From: an uncultured Alphaproteobacteria bacterium
Lineage (GTDB): Bacteria; Pseudomonadota; Alphaproteobacteria; RF32; CAG-239
Assembly: GCA_934271465.1 (NCBI GenBank)
Contig: CAKQRQ010000009.1
Span: forward strand, 1-64,000
Direction: 5' to 3'
Length of the DNA: 64,000 nucleotides
Of the stretch, positions 1 to 10,515 are shown piece after piece. The translations under genes and the position numbers were made by a program. The notes beneath the pieces are model-generated. The model saw only the letters and a program-made list of their open reading frames with translations. It was not told the DNA's origin and made no database searches. Every line of letters starts with the position of its first letter. The first letter of the stretch is position 1.

Positions 1-419
1 GATACTCCAGACTTTATATCTTTTTTTATATTGCTTCAGTCAACCTCCGCAATACTGTCTGCGTATCCTCTTATTTTCTGCTTATTCACTCTTCTTTATA
101 ACTCCCTCGCAGGTTCTCTCCCCCGCTCGGTGTCCCCTTGTATATGACATCACCCTCCTCTTGTCAACACTATTTTAATATTTTTTTCATTTTTTTTGCA
201 AAATTATTACAAGTGACTGTTATTCCTTAAAATATTATATGAACATTTTTTGCGCGTCAAGTCGCTTTTGGTTTTAGAATCGGTATCCTTTTGTGGATAA
301 CCGCCATTTTCCCCCTGCGAATCCCCTTTTGGCCGCCTCTTTAATATATATATATAAAAGAATCGCGGACTCGAAATTTTCTTCCGATATCCGCGATTCT
401 TCTTTTATTATAGTATAGT
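1..419. other. AT-rich intergenic region, no gene seen
   Basis: No convincing coding region. The stretch is AT-rich with long T runs (about 178-200). One perfect DnaA-box 9-mer (TGTGGATAA) lies at 292-300, but it is single and there is no cluster, so it is not called an origin. The right end holds the terminator of the next gene. Confidence 0.5.
358..401 (-). terminator. Rho-independent terminator after the 420-1148 gene
   Basis: A perfect 12-bp stem (AAGAATCGCGGA pairing with its reverse complement at 390-401) is followed on the minus strand by a U/A-rich tract. It sits 19 bases beyond the stop codon of the minus-strand membrane protein gene. Confidence 0.7.
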
Positions 420-1148
420 CTAGGCTTGTTTGTGCCGATATAAAACGAATCCCTGAACAAGGACAAGCGCCGCACACATTACAGCAAAGCTCATCTCCCA
501 GTTCATAAAGCCGAGAATCCAGTCGACCAAATAAACACCGATTAAAGCGCAGACGCTTAACCGCATCCGAACGTCAAACGCAGCCTGACGACGCAGAATC
601 TTGGCGATTCCGGCGGCCACAACAGCCAAAACCAACGCAAACAGCAGCAAAAAGACAAAAGCCAGAATCCAATAAAACAAACCGCCGATAACCGAGCCGT
701 AAGTCACAAAGCTTTTGAAAATTTCCGTATAATCGCCCTTTTTGATATCAAAACTTCCCTCAAGCGGGATAATTTTGACCTGCGAATCGCTGACCGTGTA
801 AAATTTTGTCTTGGACAGATACAGTCCTGTCTTCAGCGAATCGAGTTTTAGCTCGTCTTCCGTTGTATTAATTGTGATGTCCAATGTTTCCTGCTCACCC
901 GATTCGTCATTCATCACAGCCAATTCAACCGAAACGGTTTTGTTGAGATTCTCCGGCGAGACGACTTTTCCGTCTTCGATTTTTATCGGAAGGATTTTAT
1001 CCGCGGCATCCTGCGCAACCGGCACAAAAGCATCGCCGATTTCCTTCAGCGCCAAACCGAACACTCCGCCGACAATCAGCGCCAAGATAAACAGCGCCAA
1101 AACACCAAATCCTTTTCCGTTAAAGATATAGTTTGACAGTTTTTTCAT
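420..1148 (-). CDS. Hypothetical membrane protein, DUF1189-like layout
   Basis: A 242-residue protein with one membrane segment near residues 15-37, an extracytoplasmic domain of about 110 residues, and three to four hydrophobic segments in the C-terminal half (about 150-180, 198-212, 217-236). This one-plus-several arrangement resembles DUF1189 proteins, but the family assignment rests on layout only. The ATG at 1148 is preceded by a GGAG ribosome site. It follows infC by 29 bases and is probably cotranscribed with it; a strong hairpin ends the unit. No function can be assigned. Confidence 0.6.
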   Translation of the reverse strand: MKKLSNYIFNGKGFGVLALFILALIVGGVFGLALKEIGDAFVPVAQDAADKILPIKIEDGKVVSPENLNKTVSVELAVMNDESGEQETLDITINTTEDELKLDSLKTGLYLSKTKFYTVSDSQVKIIPLEGSFDIKKGDYTEIFKSFVTYGSVIGGLFYWILAFVFLLLFALVLAVVAAGIAKILRRQAAFDVRMRLSVCALIGVYLVDWILGFMNWEMSFAVMCAALVLVQGFVLYRHKQA

Positions 1149-1177
1149 TTGACATTCTCCGACTGATAAAAATTTGC

Positions 1178-1720
1178 TTATTTTTCAGGGCTGACTAACA
1201 TCATCATTTGTTTGCCCTCAAGCTTGGCGGGCTGATCAACCTTACACAGGCCTTCCAAATCTTCGAGCAATCTGTCCAAGACCTCTTTACCCATATTGTT
1301 GGCGCTCATTTCTCGGCCTTTGTAACGCATGGTAAATTTGACCTTGTTGCCCTCGCCCAAAAACTTTTTGGCTTGTTTGAGTTTGACTTCATAGTCGTGC
1401 GTGTCAATCATCGGGCGCAGTTTGAGCTCTTTGATCTCAACGACTTTTTGGTTCTTTTTGGCCTCGGCTTTGCGCTTTTGCATTTCATATTTATATTTGC
1501 CAAAGTCCAAAATTTTACAAACGGGAGGTGTAGCCTGCGGAGATATTTCAATCAGATCAAGGCCGGCGGCGTCCGCCATCTCAAGAGCCTGAGCAATCGG
1601 GACAATGCCCTGATTTTCGCCTTTTTCATCGATAAGTCTGACTTGTTTAACCCTAATTTCTTCGTTAATGCGCGGTCCGTCCTCTTCGCGTACTGGCGCA
1701 TTGGTATATTCCTTAGCTAT
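1178..1720 (-). CDS. infC: Translation initiation factor IF-3, apparent AUA start
   Basis: IF-3 binds the 30S subunit, prevents premature 50S joining and proofreads the start codon and initiator tRNA. The N-terminal domain (RINEEIR...VRLIDEKGE) and the C-terminal domain (VKEIKFRP-like, here VEIKELKLRP, then MRYKGREM) are both complete. The open frame extends upstream to an ATG at 1822, but that lies upstream of a good minus-strand promoter (1762-1789). The start fits best at ATA (1720-1718), which has an AGAGGAGG Shine-Dalgarno five bases upstream; this gives 180 residues, the length of the E. coli protein. E. coli infC uses the rare start AUU so that IF-3 represses its own translation, and AUA would do the same job. 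The usual rpmI-rplT partners are absent; a membrane protein gene follows. Confidence 0.93.
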   Translation of the reverse strand: MAKEYTNAPVREEDGPRINEEIRVKQVRLIDEKGENQGIVPIAQALEMADAAGLDLIEISPQATPPVCKILDFGKYKYEMQKRKAEAKKNQKVVEIKELKLRPMIDTHDYEVKLKQAKKFLGEGNKVKFTMRYKGREMSANNMGKEVLDRLLEDLEGLCKVDQPAKLEGKQMMMLVSPEK

Positions 1721-1761
1721 TGTAACCTCCTCTGGTTGATTAAAAAAAATTGTTAAGCGAT

Positions 1762-1789
1762 ATAATACAAAACTAATTTGAGTTTTCAA
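1762..1789 (-). promoter_or_regulatory. Sigma-70 type promoter of infC
   Basis: On the minus strand TTGAAA (1789-1784), a 16-base spacer and TATTAT (1767-1762) stand about 40 bases upstream of the proposed ATA start. The promoter lies inside the longer open frame, which argues against the ATG at 1822. Confidence 0.55.
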
Positions 1790-1947
1790 GATAAAAATAG
1801 AAAATTCGCCCATCTTTTTCAAGGCTGAAGGCCCCGCTCATCGGGCTTTTTTATTTATTTTTATCACTCATATATTGTATAAGCCCAAAGCGCTCTTATT
1901 TAAATCCGTAACGATATATGGGTTTTAAGCATTGGAGAGGTGGCGCT

Positions 1948-3087
1948 ATGCGTGGATTAACATCATTGAAATATTTGCTTTTTTCGTGGCTTTTTGTCTG
2001 CGGGCTGATGGCCGCGCTGTTTGGGCGCGAGGTTCGCTCCGCCACGCCGCCGGCCAAAAACACGCTTGTTGTCAATGTGCTGCCGCTTGAGGCGCAGCAT
2101 GTCGATGTGACAACGTCTTTTGTCGGCTATATCACGCCCATCAATTCCGTTGAGATGCGCCCCAATGTTTCGGGCTATATTGACGAGGTCTGGGCGGTCG
2201 GCGGGCAGCATGTCAAAGCCGGCGACAACCTTGTGTTGATTGACCAGCGCGAATACAAGGCCTCGCTGGACGCCGCGCGCTCCGCCGTTGCTCAGGCGCA
2301 GGCCGATTTGTCCAACGCACAGTCCTACTACAACCGCCTGAAGAAAGCCGGCGCAAAGGCCGTGTCCGCCTCTGCTCTTGATGAGGCCAAGGCGCAGTTT
2401 TTGGCTGCGGACGCCGCTCTGAAACAAGCCAAAGCCCAAGAACAAAAAGCCGCCGTTTTGTATGATTACACCGTCTTACAGGCGCCGATTGAGGGAATTA
2501 TCGGCAATGTGACTCTGACCAAAGGCGATTATGTGTCGCCGTCCGGAAACGCCCTTTTGAGTATTATTCAGTTTAACCCCATCCGTGTGATGTTTGCCCT
2601 GTCGGACAAAGAATATCTGATTGAGGCGCAAAAACATCCCGACGGCAATCTCTTTGAGGGCGAAAGTATTTCGCTCAAGCTTTCCGACGGCACGCTCTAT
2701 CCGCTTAACGGGCAATTTCAGTTTGCCGATAATCATATCGACAAGTCCACCGGTTCCGTCAGCGTTTTTGCCGATTTTGAAAACAAAGACAGGCTCCTTT
2801 TGTCCAACTCGTATGTTGATGTGATTCTTTCAAAACCTTTGTCAAATGTCTTTCTTATCAGGCAAAATTATGCCGACATGACCGACAAAGGCATCTTTGT
2901 CAACATTATGAACAAGGGCAAAATCTCTCAGGTTCCGCTCAAAATCGCCGGCTATTATCAAGATTGTTATGTGAGCGAAAACACTTTTTCGAAAGACGAT
3001 TATCTGGTTGTTGACAAGCTCGGCCGGATTGCGCCCGACACGCCGCTTCAGATGAACATTCTTTCCGCCGTCAGGGAGAGCAAATAA
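1948..3087 (+). CDS. RND efflux periplasmic adaptor (MexA/AcrA family)
   Basis: This is the membrane-fusion subunit that links an inner-membrane RND pump to its outer-membrane channel. The 379-residue protein has an N-terminal hydrophobic signal/anchor (about residues 5-28), a lipoyl half-motif ([20 protein letters not shown]), an Ala/Gln-rich alpha-hairpin (about 85-150), the second lipoyl half ([12 protein letters not shown]) and a beta-barrel domain. The ATG at 1948 is preferred over an in-frame ATG at 1918 because GGAGAGG lies seven bases upstream. There is no lipobox Cys, so the anchor is a signal peptide or membrane segment. The stop overlaps the start of the pump gene by one base, so translation is coupled. 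The substrate cannot be read from the sequence. Confidence 0.92.
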   Translation: MRGLTSLKYLLFSWLFVCGLMAALFGREVRSATPPAKNTLVVNVLPLEAQHVDVTTSFVGYITPINSVEMRPNVSGYIDEVWAVGGQHVKAGDNLVLIDQREYKASLDAARSAVAQAQADLSNAQSYYNRLKKAGAKAVSASALDEAKAQFLAADAALKQAKAQEQKAAVLYDYTVLQAPIEGIIGNVTLTKGDYVSPSGNALLSIIQFNPIRVMFALSDKEYLIEAQKHPDGNLFEGESISLKLSDGTLYPLNGQFQFADNHIDKSTGSVSVFADFENKDRLLLSNSYVDVILSKPLSNVFLIRQNYADMTDKGIFVNIMNKGKISQVPLKIAGYYQDCYVSENTFSKDDYLVVDKLGRIAPDTPLQMNILSAVRESK

Positions 3088-6000
3088 TGTTTTCAGCATT
3101 CTTTATAGAAAGGCCGCGTTTTGCCGGCGTCGTGTCCATTGTGATGGTTCTTTTGGGGCTGTTGGCCATTGCCGTTTTGCCGGTGTCGCAATATCCCGAC
3201 ATTACGCCACCGCAGATTGTCGTTAAAGCGACCTACCCCGGAGCGTCGGCGCAGGTTTTGGTCGACACGGTCGCCATTCCGATTGAAAACGCCGTCAATG
3301 GTGTGGAAGATATGCTGTATATGTCGTCTACCTCGGACGATAACGGAAGCTATACCCTGACCGTCACGTTTAATATCGGCACCAACCCCGATATTGCCCG
3401 CGTCAAGGTGCAAAACCGCCTTCAGCAGGTTAATTCGGAGCTGCCCGAGGTGGTGACCAAGCAAGGCATCGACATCTCAAGCCAGCTTTCCAATATGCTC
3501 GCAATGCTTGTGCTGCGCTCGCCCAACAATACTTATGACAGCCTGTATTTGTCAAACTTTGCCTATAACACCATTAAAAATCCAATGCTGCGTATCGACG
3601 GAATGGGGAGTGTTGACATTTACGGCCCGCAACATTCCATGCGCATTTGGCTTAACCCCGAAAAAATTGCCTCCTTTGGGTTGAGCAGCGCCGATGTGGT
3701 GCAGGCTGTCGCCTCTCAAAACGTGCAAGCATCTATCGGGTCGTTGGGCGCCGCTCCAAGCCCGCAGGACAATCCGATTGTGCTGTCGCTGACAGCCAAA
3801 GGGCTTTTGGATTCAGTGGACGATTTCGGCAAAATCGTTGTGGCGACCTCTACAAACGGCGGCGTTGTGCGCCTGAGGGACGTTGCCCGTATTGAAATCG
3901 GCGCCGACACCTATAACATGAACGCGCATTTTGACAACGCGCCGGCCGTTATCATCGGGCTGAGCCAGACGCCGAACTCCAATTCTTTGGATATTATGAA
4001 AAATGTTCAAAAAGAAGTCAAAGCCCTGAACGAAACTTTTCCGGCGGATATGGTTTTGCGCACGGCTTATGATTCGACCGATTTTGTGCGCGCGTCCATC
4101 GCCAGCATTATCGAAACGCTTGTCGTTACTTTTTCTCTTGTGGTTTTGGTCACTTATATTTTCCTTCAAAAAATCCGCACGACCATTATTCCGCTGATTA
4201 CCATTCCGGTATCGCTGATTGCGACTTTTGCGGTAATTTATCTACTGGGATTTGACATCAATATTTTGACGCTGTTTGCAATGATTCTGGCTATCGGCCT
4301 TGTGGTGGACGACGCAATTATTGTCGTGGAACGCGTGGAATATTTGATGGCCGAAGAAAAGCTTGATTCCAAAGCCGCCTCAATCAAAGCCATGCAGCAA
4401 ATCGGCAGCGCCATTGTCGCGACGACATTTGTGTTGTTGTCCATTTTTATTCCCGTTGGGCTGATGGCCGGCATTACCGGAAAAATCTATCAACAATTTG
4501 CCGTAACCATTGCCACATCCGTTGTCTTTTCGGCCGTGAACGCCCTGACTCTTTCGCCGGCGCTGTGCTCCATTTTTTTGGCCAAAGCCGAAGATAAAAA
4601 ATCTTACGCTTTTTTCAAAAAATTTGATGAAGCGGTTGAATACGGCCGGCAAAAGTATTTGAAATCCGTCACTTTCTTTTCTTCCAAAATCAAAACCACA
4701 GCCTTGATTACCCTTGGGGTTATCGTCCTTTTGGGCATTGGATTCAAGCTGACGCCGACCTCGTTTTTGCCTGAAGAAGACCAAGGGATTATTTTTGCCA
4801 ATATTCAGCTGTCGAACACCGCCACGCTCAACCAGACCAACGAGGTTTTGGCACAGATTGCCGACAATGTGCTCAAGATGAACGGTGTTCAATATTTTAT
4901 CTCGGTTGCGGGCTATTCACTTTTGGGCGGCAGCGGCGAAAACGTTGCTCTGGGCGTGGTCGGGCTGGACAACTGGGATAAACGCAAAGCCAAAAGCCTT
5001 TCCATGGACGCCATTACCTCCTCTTTGATGAAACAATATGCGCATAATTCCAAAGCACAGATTGACTTTTTTGCGCCGCCGTCTATCCCCGGAATTGGCA
5101 ACTCGGACGGCTTGTCTTTTGAGCTTTTGGCCACCGATGGCAACACCACCGGCACCGCGCTTTTTGATGAAACGCAGCGGTTGTTGAAAGAGCTGAACGG
5201 GCTGCCGGATTTGGCCTATGCTTTCAGCACTTTTACCGCCGACACACCGCACTTGTTTTTGGATATTGACCGAACCAAACTTGAAAGCGCGGGCGTAGCC
5301 GTGTCCACATTGTTTACGGCGCTCAACAACAACCTCGGATCAAGCTATGTCAACAACATTACCATGGACGGGCAAATCAATAAAGTTATCGTGCAGGCCG
5401 ATTATCCCTATCGGCGCACCATTGACAACGTGATGAATCTGTATGTTAAATCCGGCACTGGACATATGATTCGGCTGCGCAATTTTGCCGACTCATCTAT
5501 TGAGATTTCGCCCAAGATTTTATACCGCTATAACCTTTATACCGCAGCAGCCGTTACCGCACAAACAGCCTCTAATGTTTCCAGCGGAACGGCTATTTCT
5601 TCTATTTTGAACACGGCCTCAACAGTTTTGCCCAAGAGCTTTCAGATAGCTTGGACAGGGCTTAGCCTTCAGGAAGTCGAGGCTGCCGGTCTGGCTACAT
5701 TTTTGATTATTTTGGCACTTGTGTTCTGCTATTTGTTTTTGGTGGCGCTTTACGAAAGCTGGATGCTTGCTTTTGCGGTAATGTTTTCGACCGTGTTTGC
5801 CATTTTGGGCGCGCTGGTCGGGCTCTATTTTATGGGGCAGGCTTTGAGCATCTATGCACAGCTCGGGCTGATTATGCTTATCGGACTGGCCGCCAAAAAC
5901 GCCATTTTGATTGTGGAATTTACCAAAGACTACCGCGAACAAGGTTATTCTATTTTGGAATCAGCCGAGAAAGGCGCCAGCGAACGGTTTAGAGCCGTTT

Positions 6001-6227
6001 TGATGACAGCATTGACATTTATTCTTGGTGTTTTCCCGATGATTATCGCCACTGGCGCAGGCGCTTCAAGCCAGATTGCCATCGGGTCGTCCGTTTTTTA
6101 CGGCATGATTGCAGCAACTTTTGTCGGCATTATTTTTATTCCGGCGTTGTTCTCGCTTTTTGAACACCTCAAAGAAGGCCGCCTGAGCCTTGAACAGCCT
6201 GTGCAACAGGAGGATTGCCATGATTAA
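3087..6227 (+). CDS. RND multidrug efflux permease (AcrB/HAE1 family)
   Basis: A proton-driven inner-membrane exporter of 1046 residues, the usual length for the HAE1 family. The N-terminus ([20 protein letters not shown]) is typical. Porter subdomains follow, then the TM2-6 block around residues 335-500 with the proton-relay pair in [14 protein letters not shown], a second porter half, and TM8-12 with [18 protein letters not shown]. The frame is intact. It overlaps the adaptor by one base and the outer-membrane channel gene by eight, which shows a tight three-gene pump operon. No adjacent TetR/MarR regulator is present, so regulation is unknown. Confidence 0.95.
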   Translation: MFSAFFIERPRFAGVVSIVMVLLGLLAIAVLPVSQYPDITPPQIVVKATYPGASAQVLVDTVAIPIENAVNGVEDMLYMSSTSDDNGSYTLTVTFNIGTNPDIARVKVQNRLQQVNSELPEVVTKQGIDISSQLSNMLAMLVLRSPNNTYDSLYLSNFAYNTIKNPMLRIDGMGSVDIYGPQHSMRIWLNPEKIASFGLSSADVVQAVASQNVQASIGSLGAAPSPQDNPIVLSLTAKGLLDSVDDFGKIVVATSTNGGVVRLRDVARIEIGADTYNMNAHFDNAPAVIIGLSQTPNSNSLDIMKNVQKEVKALNETFPADMVLRTAYDSTDFVRASIASIIETLVVTFSLVVLVTYIFLQKIRTTIIPLITIPVSLIATFAVIYLLGFDINILTLFAMILAIGLVVDDAIIVVERVEYLMAEEKLDSKAASIKAMQQIGSAIVATTFVLLSIFIPVGLMAGITGKIYQQFAVTIATSVVFSAVNALTLSPALCSIFLAKAEDKKSYAFFKKFDEAVEYGRQKYLKSVTFFSSKIKTTALITLGVIVLLGIGFKLTPTSFLPEEDQGIIFANIQLSNTATLNQTNEVLAQIADNVLKMNGVQYFISVAGYSLLGGSGENVALGVVGLDNWDKRKAKSLSMDAITSSLMKQYAHNSKAQIDFFAPPSIPGIGNSDGLSFELLATDGNTTGTALFDETQRLLKELNGLPDLAYAFSTFTADTPHLFLDIDRTKLESAGVAVSTLFTALNNNLGSSYVNNITMDGQINKVIVQADYPYRRTIDNVMNLYVKSGTGHMIRLRNFADSSIEISPKILYRYNLYTAAAVTAQTASNVSSGTAISSILNTASTVLPKSFQIAWTGLSLQEVEAAGLATFLIILALVFCYLFLVALYESWMLAFAVMFSTVFAILGALVGLYFMGQALSIYAQLGLIMLIGLAAKNAILIVEFTKDYREQGYSILESAEKGASERFRAVLMTALTFILGVFPMIIATGAGASSQIAIGSSVFYGMIAATFVGIIFIPALFSLFEHLKEGRLSLEQPVQQEDCHD

Positions 6228-7620
6228 ACAACTGATTTTGACCGGTGTTTCTTTGGCTTGCTTGGCTTGCAGCGTCGGACCGGACTACCACCGCCCCGAC
6301 ATTTATTCCGATGAAGCCATCGCTCAAACCTTAAAGCTTCAGATGAATAATCCGCGGCAAATCAGCCGACAATGGTATTTTGACTTTGAAGACGATGATT
6401 TGAACGCCCTTATCAATCGGGGCCTTTCAAACAGCCCTTCTGTCGCGGCGGCGTTGTCTAAGATGCATCAGGCACGCTATCGGCTTTTGATTGACCAAAG
6501 CGGTTTTTTGCCTTCTTTTGACGCACAGGGAAGCTACACAAAATCAAGTCCTTCAGCCGCCGTATCGCCTCTGGGCAAAACAGAATATTTTCAAACCGGC
6601 GTGGACGCCTCTTGGGAACTTGATATTTGGGGCGGACGCCGGCGTTTGAGCGAAAGCGCGCAGGCCTTGCTGCGGGCAGCTGCAGATAATTCGGACAACG
6701 TCAAGCTTTCTTTAACGGCCGAAATTGCCTCGACTTATTTCAAGTGGCGACTGGCTGAAAAACAGCGGCTGATTACCGAACGCAACCTCGCTTTGCAGGA
6801 AGATATTTTTCAAACTGTTCAAAATCGATACAGCTCCGGATTGTCCGATGATTTGGCCTATGAACAGGCTAAGTCCGTTTTGCAAACCACCCGCATGATG
6901 CTGCCGCAGATTAAGACACAGGAAAAAGCCTATCAAAATGCTTTGGCTGTTTTGGTCGGCGCTTTGCCCGACACAATTGTTCACTCAAAAGAAAATCCGT
7001 TGAACAAAAAGCCCGAAGTCACGCTTTCGGCGCTGTATAACCTGCCGGCTGATATTGTGCGCAATCGTCCCGATGTCCGCGCCGCCGAGCAGCAGCTGAT
7101 TGCCCAAAACGCTCTTATCGGACAAGCTGTCGCCAATTTGTTTCCGTCGGTTTCGTTGAGCGCTTTTTTGGGATATCAGAACAAAACGCTGTCTCCGATT
7201 TTCGGGCCTGATTACAACATGTATTCTTCAGGCGGCAGCGTTGTGATGCCTTTGCTGCATTGGGGCGCTTTGGTCAATCAGGTCAAGCTTCAGGAATCGG
7301 CTAAACAGGAATCCCTCTCTCTCTATCAAGCCAGCCTTTTACAAGCGGCAGCAGATATTTCCAACAGCATTAAGGCGCTGGAAGAAGAGACAACACGCAA
7401 CCTCTCTGCGGCCGAAAGCATGCGCTCGACCACGCAGATTTTGGATCTGAGTCTGACCAAATACAAAAACGGACTGATTGATTTTTCAGATGTTTTGACT
7501 GCCGAACAAAACAAACTATCGGCCGAAACAGCTTACCTTGAAAGCAAAGCTGCCGTTTATCAAGATGTCATCGGGTTTTATAAAGCCGTCGGCGGCGGAT
7601 ACGACCATCCATCGGACTAG
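6220..7620 (+). CDS. Outer-membrane efflux lipoprotein (OprM/NodT family)
   Basis: The outer-membrane channel of the tripartite pump, 466 residues. The signal sequence ends in a lipobox (SLACLAC, Cys at residue 17), followed by SVGPDYHRP, the standard start of mature NodT-type channels. Two repeated outer-membrane efflux domains are visible; [12 protein letters not shown] is the characteristic motif of the second. The ATG at 6220 (AGGAGG upstream) is chosen over an in-frame ATG at 6190 that lies inside the pump gene. The stop codon overlaps the stop of the convergent lipoprotein gene (shared CTAG). Confidence 0.92.
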   Translation: MIKQLILTGVSLACLACSVGPDYHRPDIYSDEAIAQTLKLQMNNPRQISRQWYFDFEDDDLNALINRGLSNSPSVAAALSKMHQARYRLLIDQSGFLPSFDAQGSYTKSSPSAAVSPLGKTEYFQTGVDASWELDIWGGRRRLSESAQALLRAAADNSDNVKLSLTAEIASTYFKWRLAEKQRLITERNLALQEDIFQTVQNRYSSGLSDDLAYEQAKSVLQTTRMMLPQIKTQEKAYQNALAVLVGALPDTIVHSKENPLNKKPEVTLSALYNLPADIVRNRPDVRAAEQQLIAQNALIGQAVANLFPSVSLSAFLGYQNKTLSPIFGPDYNMYSSGGSVVMPLLHWGALVNQVKLQESAKQESLSLYQASLLQAAADISNSIKALEEETTRNLSAAESMRSTTQILDLSLTKYKNGLIDFSDVLTAEQNKLSAETAYLESKAAVYQDVIGFYKAVGGGYDHPSD

Positions 7621-8081
7621 TCGTAATAGTCCGGTTTACTGAACGGATACCACAGGTTCGGTGTGCGCGCCTTATACAGATTTATATTTGTAATCTCCGG
7701 AATATCATGCGTGCGCGCCCAATAGCCCTTTGACTTCATACAACTGACGTATTTGTGCGGATCCATATCTTTATCGTCATATCTGGAATTGATAATCAAT
7801 GGCTGGGCTCCGGCATAAGGAATGTATGTCGCCCATATTCCTTTGTCAGACTTCCAGTCGGCGCGGGTATTTAATTTTGTTTCTTCCGTATAAAACCATG
7901 ACCGAAAATCAGGAATTATTTTGACTGCCTTTGAAGACATCAGGCACTCACTGTGATCTTCAGCAAACTTTTGAACGCCCGTATGCAGCCTTTCCCAATG
8001 ATAGACCAGCTGCCCCGTTCCGCCGGTAAAATACGAGCAAGACGCCAAAAATAAACAAGCTGCCGAAAGTATTTTTTTCAT
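7617..8081 (-). CDS. Hypothetical lipoprotein
   Basis: About 154 residues, with a lipoprotein signal (LFLASC, lipobox Cys near residue 14). The mature part is rich in Trp and Tyr (HWERLHTG, GYWARTHDIP, NLWYPFSKP) and carries two further Cys, one in the HSECL context and one in SCMKSKGYW; such spacing recalls small lipoproteins of unknown function in which a Cys pair may form a disulfide. It starts just after the GST stop, so the two are probably one transcript. No family recognised. Confidence 0.7.
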   Translation of the reverse strand: MKKILSAACLFLASCSYFTGGTGQLVYHWERLHTGVQKFAEDHSECLMSSKAVKIIPDFRSWFYTEETKLNTRADWKSDKGIWATYIPYAGAQPLIINSRYDDKDMDPHKYVSCMKSKGYWARTHDIPEITNINLYKARTPNLWYPFSKPDYYD

Positions 8082-8083
8082 AA

Positions 8084-8749
8084 TCAAAAATCCAAATTTG
8101 TATAGTTGCGCGCCGGCAAAATGCCGCGAATTGTGTCTTTGAGCAAATCTTTGAAAGACGGACGGGATTTAATCTTGGAATACCAGAGTTTTGATGTGGC
8201 AAATTCATCCCACGGCACGTTGCCCAAATAGTCAATTATCGAAAAATGTGCCGCCGCCGTCAAATCGGCCAATGACAGTTCCTCTCCGGCCAGATATTGA
8301 TGCTTTTCCAAAAGCCACTCGATATATTCCAAATGATAGCCCAAATTGCTGAGCCCTATTTTGAGTGTTTTGGAATCGGGCGCCAGCCCTTTGGCGAATC
8401 TTTTGTGGACTTTTTCCATCACAATATTGCGGTAAACTTCCCGATAAAACTTATTATCAAACCAATCAATCATCCGGCGGATTTCGGCTTTTTGCTTCGG
8501 CGTGCCGAAAATCAACGGCACTTCGGCGGAAGTTTCCTCCAGATATTCAGATATGGCATAATGCCCGACTATCACATTGCCGTCATTTAAGAAAACGGGC
8601 AATTCTCCGGCCGGATTGAGTTTGTATAATTCGGACGACAAATTCCACGGCTCTTCTTCTTTCAAGATAAAGAGCATTTTCTTTTCGCTCATCTGCAAAC
8701 GTATCTTGCGGGCAAACGGCGATGTCGTATGATGAACAAGTAAAACCAT
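8084..8749 (-). CDS. Glutathione S-transferase family protein
   Basis: A 221-residue cytosolic protein with the GST fold. The N-terminal thioredoxin-like domain (VLLVHHTTSPFARKIRLQ) holds a Ser-Pro where many bacterial GSTs have the activating residue; NPAGELPVFL is the cis-Pro glutathione site and HYAISEYLEE the region that contacts the gamma-glutamyl group. The helical C-terminal domain contains the conserved LSLADLTAAAHF element. The substrate is not known. It heads a two-gene minus-strand unit with the downstream lipoprotein. Confidence 0.85.
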   Translation of the reverse strand: MVLLVHHTTSPFARKIRLQMSEKKMLFILKEEEPWNLSSELYKLNPAGELPVFLNDGNVIVGHYAISEYLEETSAEVPLIFGTPKQKAEIRRMIDWFDNKFYREVYRNIVMEKVHKRFAKGLAPDSKTLKIGLSNLGYHLEYIEWLLEKHQYLAGEELSLADLTAAAHFSIIDYLGNVPWDEFATSKLWYSKIKSRPSFKDLLKDTIRGILPARNYTNLDF

Positions 8750-8824
8750 AATGCAAAAGAGTATAGCTTGTTTTATTCTGCCGTCAAGAATCTTATCTTG
8801 TTTTTCAAGCCTAATTTATTGACA

Positions 8825-8860
8825 TAAAAAAACTCTCCGATGTTTAACACCGAAGAGTTT
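8825..8860 (-). terminator. Terminator of tRNA-Leu
   Basis: AAACTCT at 8830-8836 pairs with AGAGTTT at 8854-8860, extended by a further GC-containing stem, and is followed on the minus strand by a run of seven U residues. It lies six bases after the tRNA CCA end. Confidence 0.8.
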
Positions 8861-8865
8861 CGCTT

Positions 8866-8951
8866 TGGTAGGGATGGTGAGACTCGAACTCACACGATCA
8901 GAGATCACAAGATTTTGAGTCTAGCGCGTCTACCAGTTCCGCCACATCCCC
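8866..8951 (-). tRNA. tRNA-Leu(CAA)
   Basis: An 86-nt class II tRNA with encoded CCA. The acceptor stem GGGGATG pairs with CATCCCT, the T arm is GAGTTCGAGTCTC, and a long variable arm is present as expected for Leu. The anticodon loop CTCAAAA gives anticodon CAA, reading UUG. The anticodon stem has one apparent U-U mismatch (positions 28/42), and pair 1-72 is G-U, so the fold is slightly weak but complete. Confidence 0.93.
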
Positions 8952-9047
8952 AAAAGACGAGAGCATTGATAATATATTTATTTGAGATAGTCAATATTTT
9001 TTTTCAGACTTTTTAATAAAAATTTTATTTGCCCTTAAAAAGCAGCC

Positions 9048-9413
9048 TTATTCGGCTTTTCCGGACAGCCCTCGCGCAATATTCATATTAATATTTATTA
9101 AAATATCAAGCTTTTTCGGATCGGGATTCGATAAAACTTCCATTGTCCGTTTGAAGATAAAAGAGGCCAAATTCAAGATATTTTGCTTAACTTCTATCGG
9201 CTGCGGACAGTCCGCCTCGCGCATTGCCGAAGCCAGAATCGTCCATAAGCGCCTATTTTTATCCAATGCTTGAGACAAATCTCCTTGAGATTCTTCCCAT
9301 TTTTCTTTGATTTGGTTCAACGCCGATGCCGCTTTAATCAAGGCTCTCGCTTCCAATTCCGATTCGTTCATTCCGGCTATTTCATTTTGGGCATATCCGC
9401 CAATTTTATCCAT
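9048..9413 (-). CDS. flaF: Flagellar regulator FlaF
   Basis: FlaF is an alphaproteobacterial cytoplasmic protein that, with FlbT, controls flagellin translation and secretion. The 121-residue protein has the family core: an Ala-rich N-terminal helix, then DKNRRLWTILASAM (the conserved NRRLW element) and a C-terminal LDILININMNIARGL matching the family's LIxINRxIMxGL ending. Neither flbT nor flagellin genes are nearby; the gene stands alone between tRNA-Leu and a solute-binding protein. The hook gene at 16.1 kb is the only other flagellar gene in the window. The assignment rests on motif recall, not a search. Confidence 0.75.
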   Translation of the reverse strand: MDKIGGYAQNEIAGMNESELEARALIKAASALNQIKEKWEESQGDLSQALDKNRRLWTILASAMREADCPQPIEVKQNILNLASFIFKRTMEVLSNPDPKKLDILININMNIARGLSGKAE

Positions 9414-9507
9414 TGTCTTAATCTTTCAACAAAAATTAAAAGTTTTTTTAACTAACATTGTTCTATATTTGTTATAAATATAATTAATTTCGGAGATAAA
9501 AGCAACT

Positions 9508-10515
9508 ATGAAACGAACTCTGCTCACAATTTTTGCGTCGGCGCTTCTTTTGTCTGCGGCAACAGCGGCAGCTCTTGTCCGTTATGAAGAACCTAAGCCC
9601 AAAGGTTTTGTTTCAACGTCTTTTACCGGATATGCCGATTATGCGCCGTTTGGTTCTAAAGACCGCCATAATTTTCAATCTTTGTTTCAGCCTCTTCTTG
9701 ATGAACTTCAAAGAGATACAGAGGTCAAACTGACTTATATTCCCTATGGCCGCGACATTGACGACTGGGCGCAGCTTGTCCGTTCCGGTCAGGTTGATTT
9801 TATGGTCGGTGCTTATTATCAGACCGAAACATTTCGAGGCCTTTACCTGTTGTATCCGGCGCCCATTCACAATCCGATTACCGTTTTTATGCTCCCTAAC
9901 CGCATTGACGAGGTTAAGACCACGGAAGATCTCAAAAAACTTAAAGGCGTGCGCCTGTCCAAAGAGATTTTCAGCGACTTTGTCGAACGGCAGGCCGATA
10001 TGCTTGACTTAATTACGGTGGACACGCCTTATGCCATGTTTGAAAAACTTTTTACCAAACAGGTTGATTATATCCTCACTAGTTATTACTTCGGGCTGTA
10101 TGAGGCTATCAAACTCGGCCTGCGGTATCAAATTGCTCCCGCCAAGCAAAGTCTGTGGCGGATTCCGATGTTTGTTGCCGTAGCCAAAACATCGCGTCAT
10201 AGAGAGATTTTATCCAAACGTTTGACCCGCTATTTAAATAATAAGCAGATTATTGAGCAAATTCAGCAAAAGCTTGAGCAAATGATAGCCGAGGCTGAAG
10301 AAAAATACAACGGCACCGTTCCGCCGACTTTCGGCGTGGAAAATATGCCCGAAAACACCAAAGAAGATTTGACGCCCTCAACCAAAGCGCCTGATTGGGT
10401 AAAACAAACGGATATCCCTAAAGATGCCTTGCTACCGGCGGATTCCGCGGCTCCTTTTGAAGCTGTTTCAGAACCTTTATCCCCCGCACCATCGACGGAC
10501 GCGCCCAATTCATAG
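9508..10515 (+). CDS. Periplasmic solute-binding-like protein (SBP family 3 / PBP2 fold)
   Basis: 335 residues. A Sec signal peptide (cut near residue 21) precedes a PBP2-type domain of about 240 residues; RSGQVDFMVGAYYQTETFRG, YLLYPAPIHN and DYILTSYYFGLYEAIKLG are the typical ligand-cleft segments of amino-acid binding proteins. After residue 250 come a predicted helix rich in Gln/Glu and then a low-complexity Pro/Ser/Ala tail, unusual for a transport SBP. No permease or ATPase gene is adjacent, so it may act as a sensor or stand-alone binding protein rather than in an ABC importer. Confidence 0.7.
   Translation: MKRTLLTIFASALLLSAATAAALVRYEEPKPKGFVSTSFTGYADYAPFGSKDRHNFQSLFQPLLDELQRDTEVKLTYIPYGRDIDDWAQLVRSGQVDFMVGAYYQTETFRGLYLLYPAPIHNPITVFMLPNRIDEVKTTEDLKKLKGVRLSKEIFSDFVERQADMLDLITVDTPYAMFEKLFTKQVDYILTSYYFGLYEAIKLGLRYQIAPAKQSLWRIPMFVAVAKTSRHREILSKRLTRYLNNKQIIEQIQQKLEQMIAEAEEKYNGTVPPTFGVENMPENTKEDLTPSTKAPDWVKQTDIPKDALLPADSAAPFEAVSEPLSPAPSTDAPNS

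Noticed and set aside
292..300. DnaA box suggesting an origin in 1-419
   Set aside because: A single 9-mer without cluster, DUE or dnaA/parAB context is expected by chance.
274..477. 67-codon open frame on the minus strand at the left end
   Set aside because: It runs through the terminator hairpin and overlaps the end of the membrane protein gene in another frame; composition is not coding-like.
1831..1856. Hairpin with T run between infC and the RND operon, plus-strand orientation
   Set aside because: It looks like a terminator but no plus-strand gene precedes it; it is also upstream of the infC promoter, so not an infC attenuator. Left uncalled.
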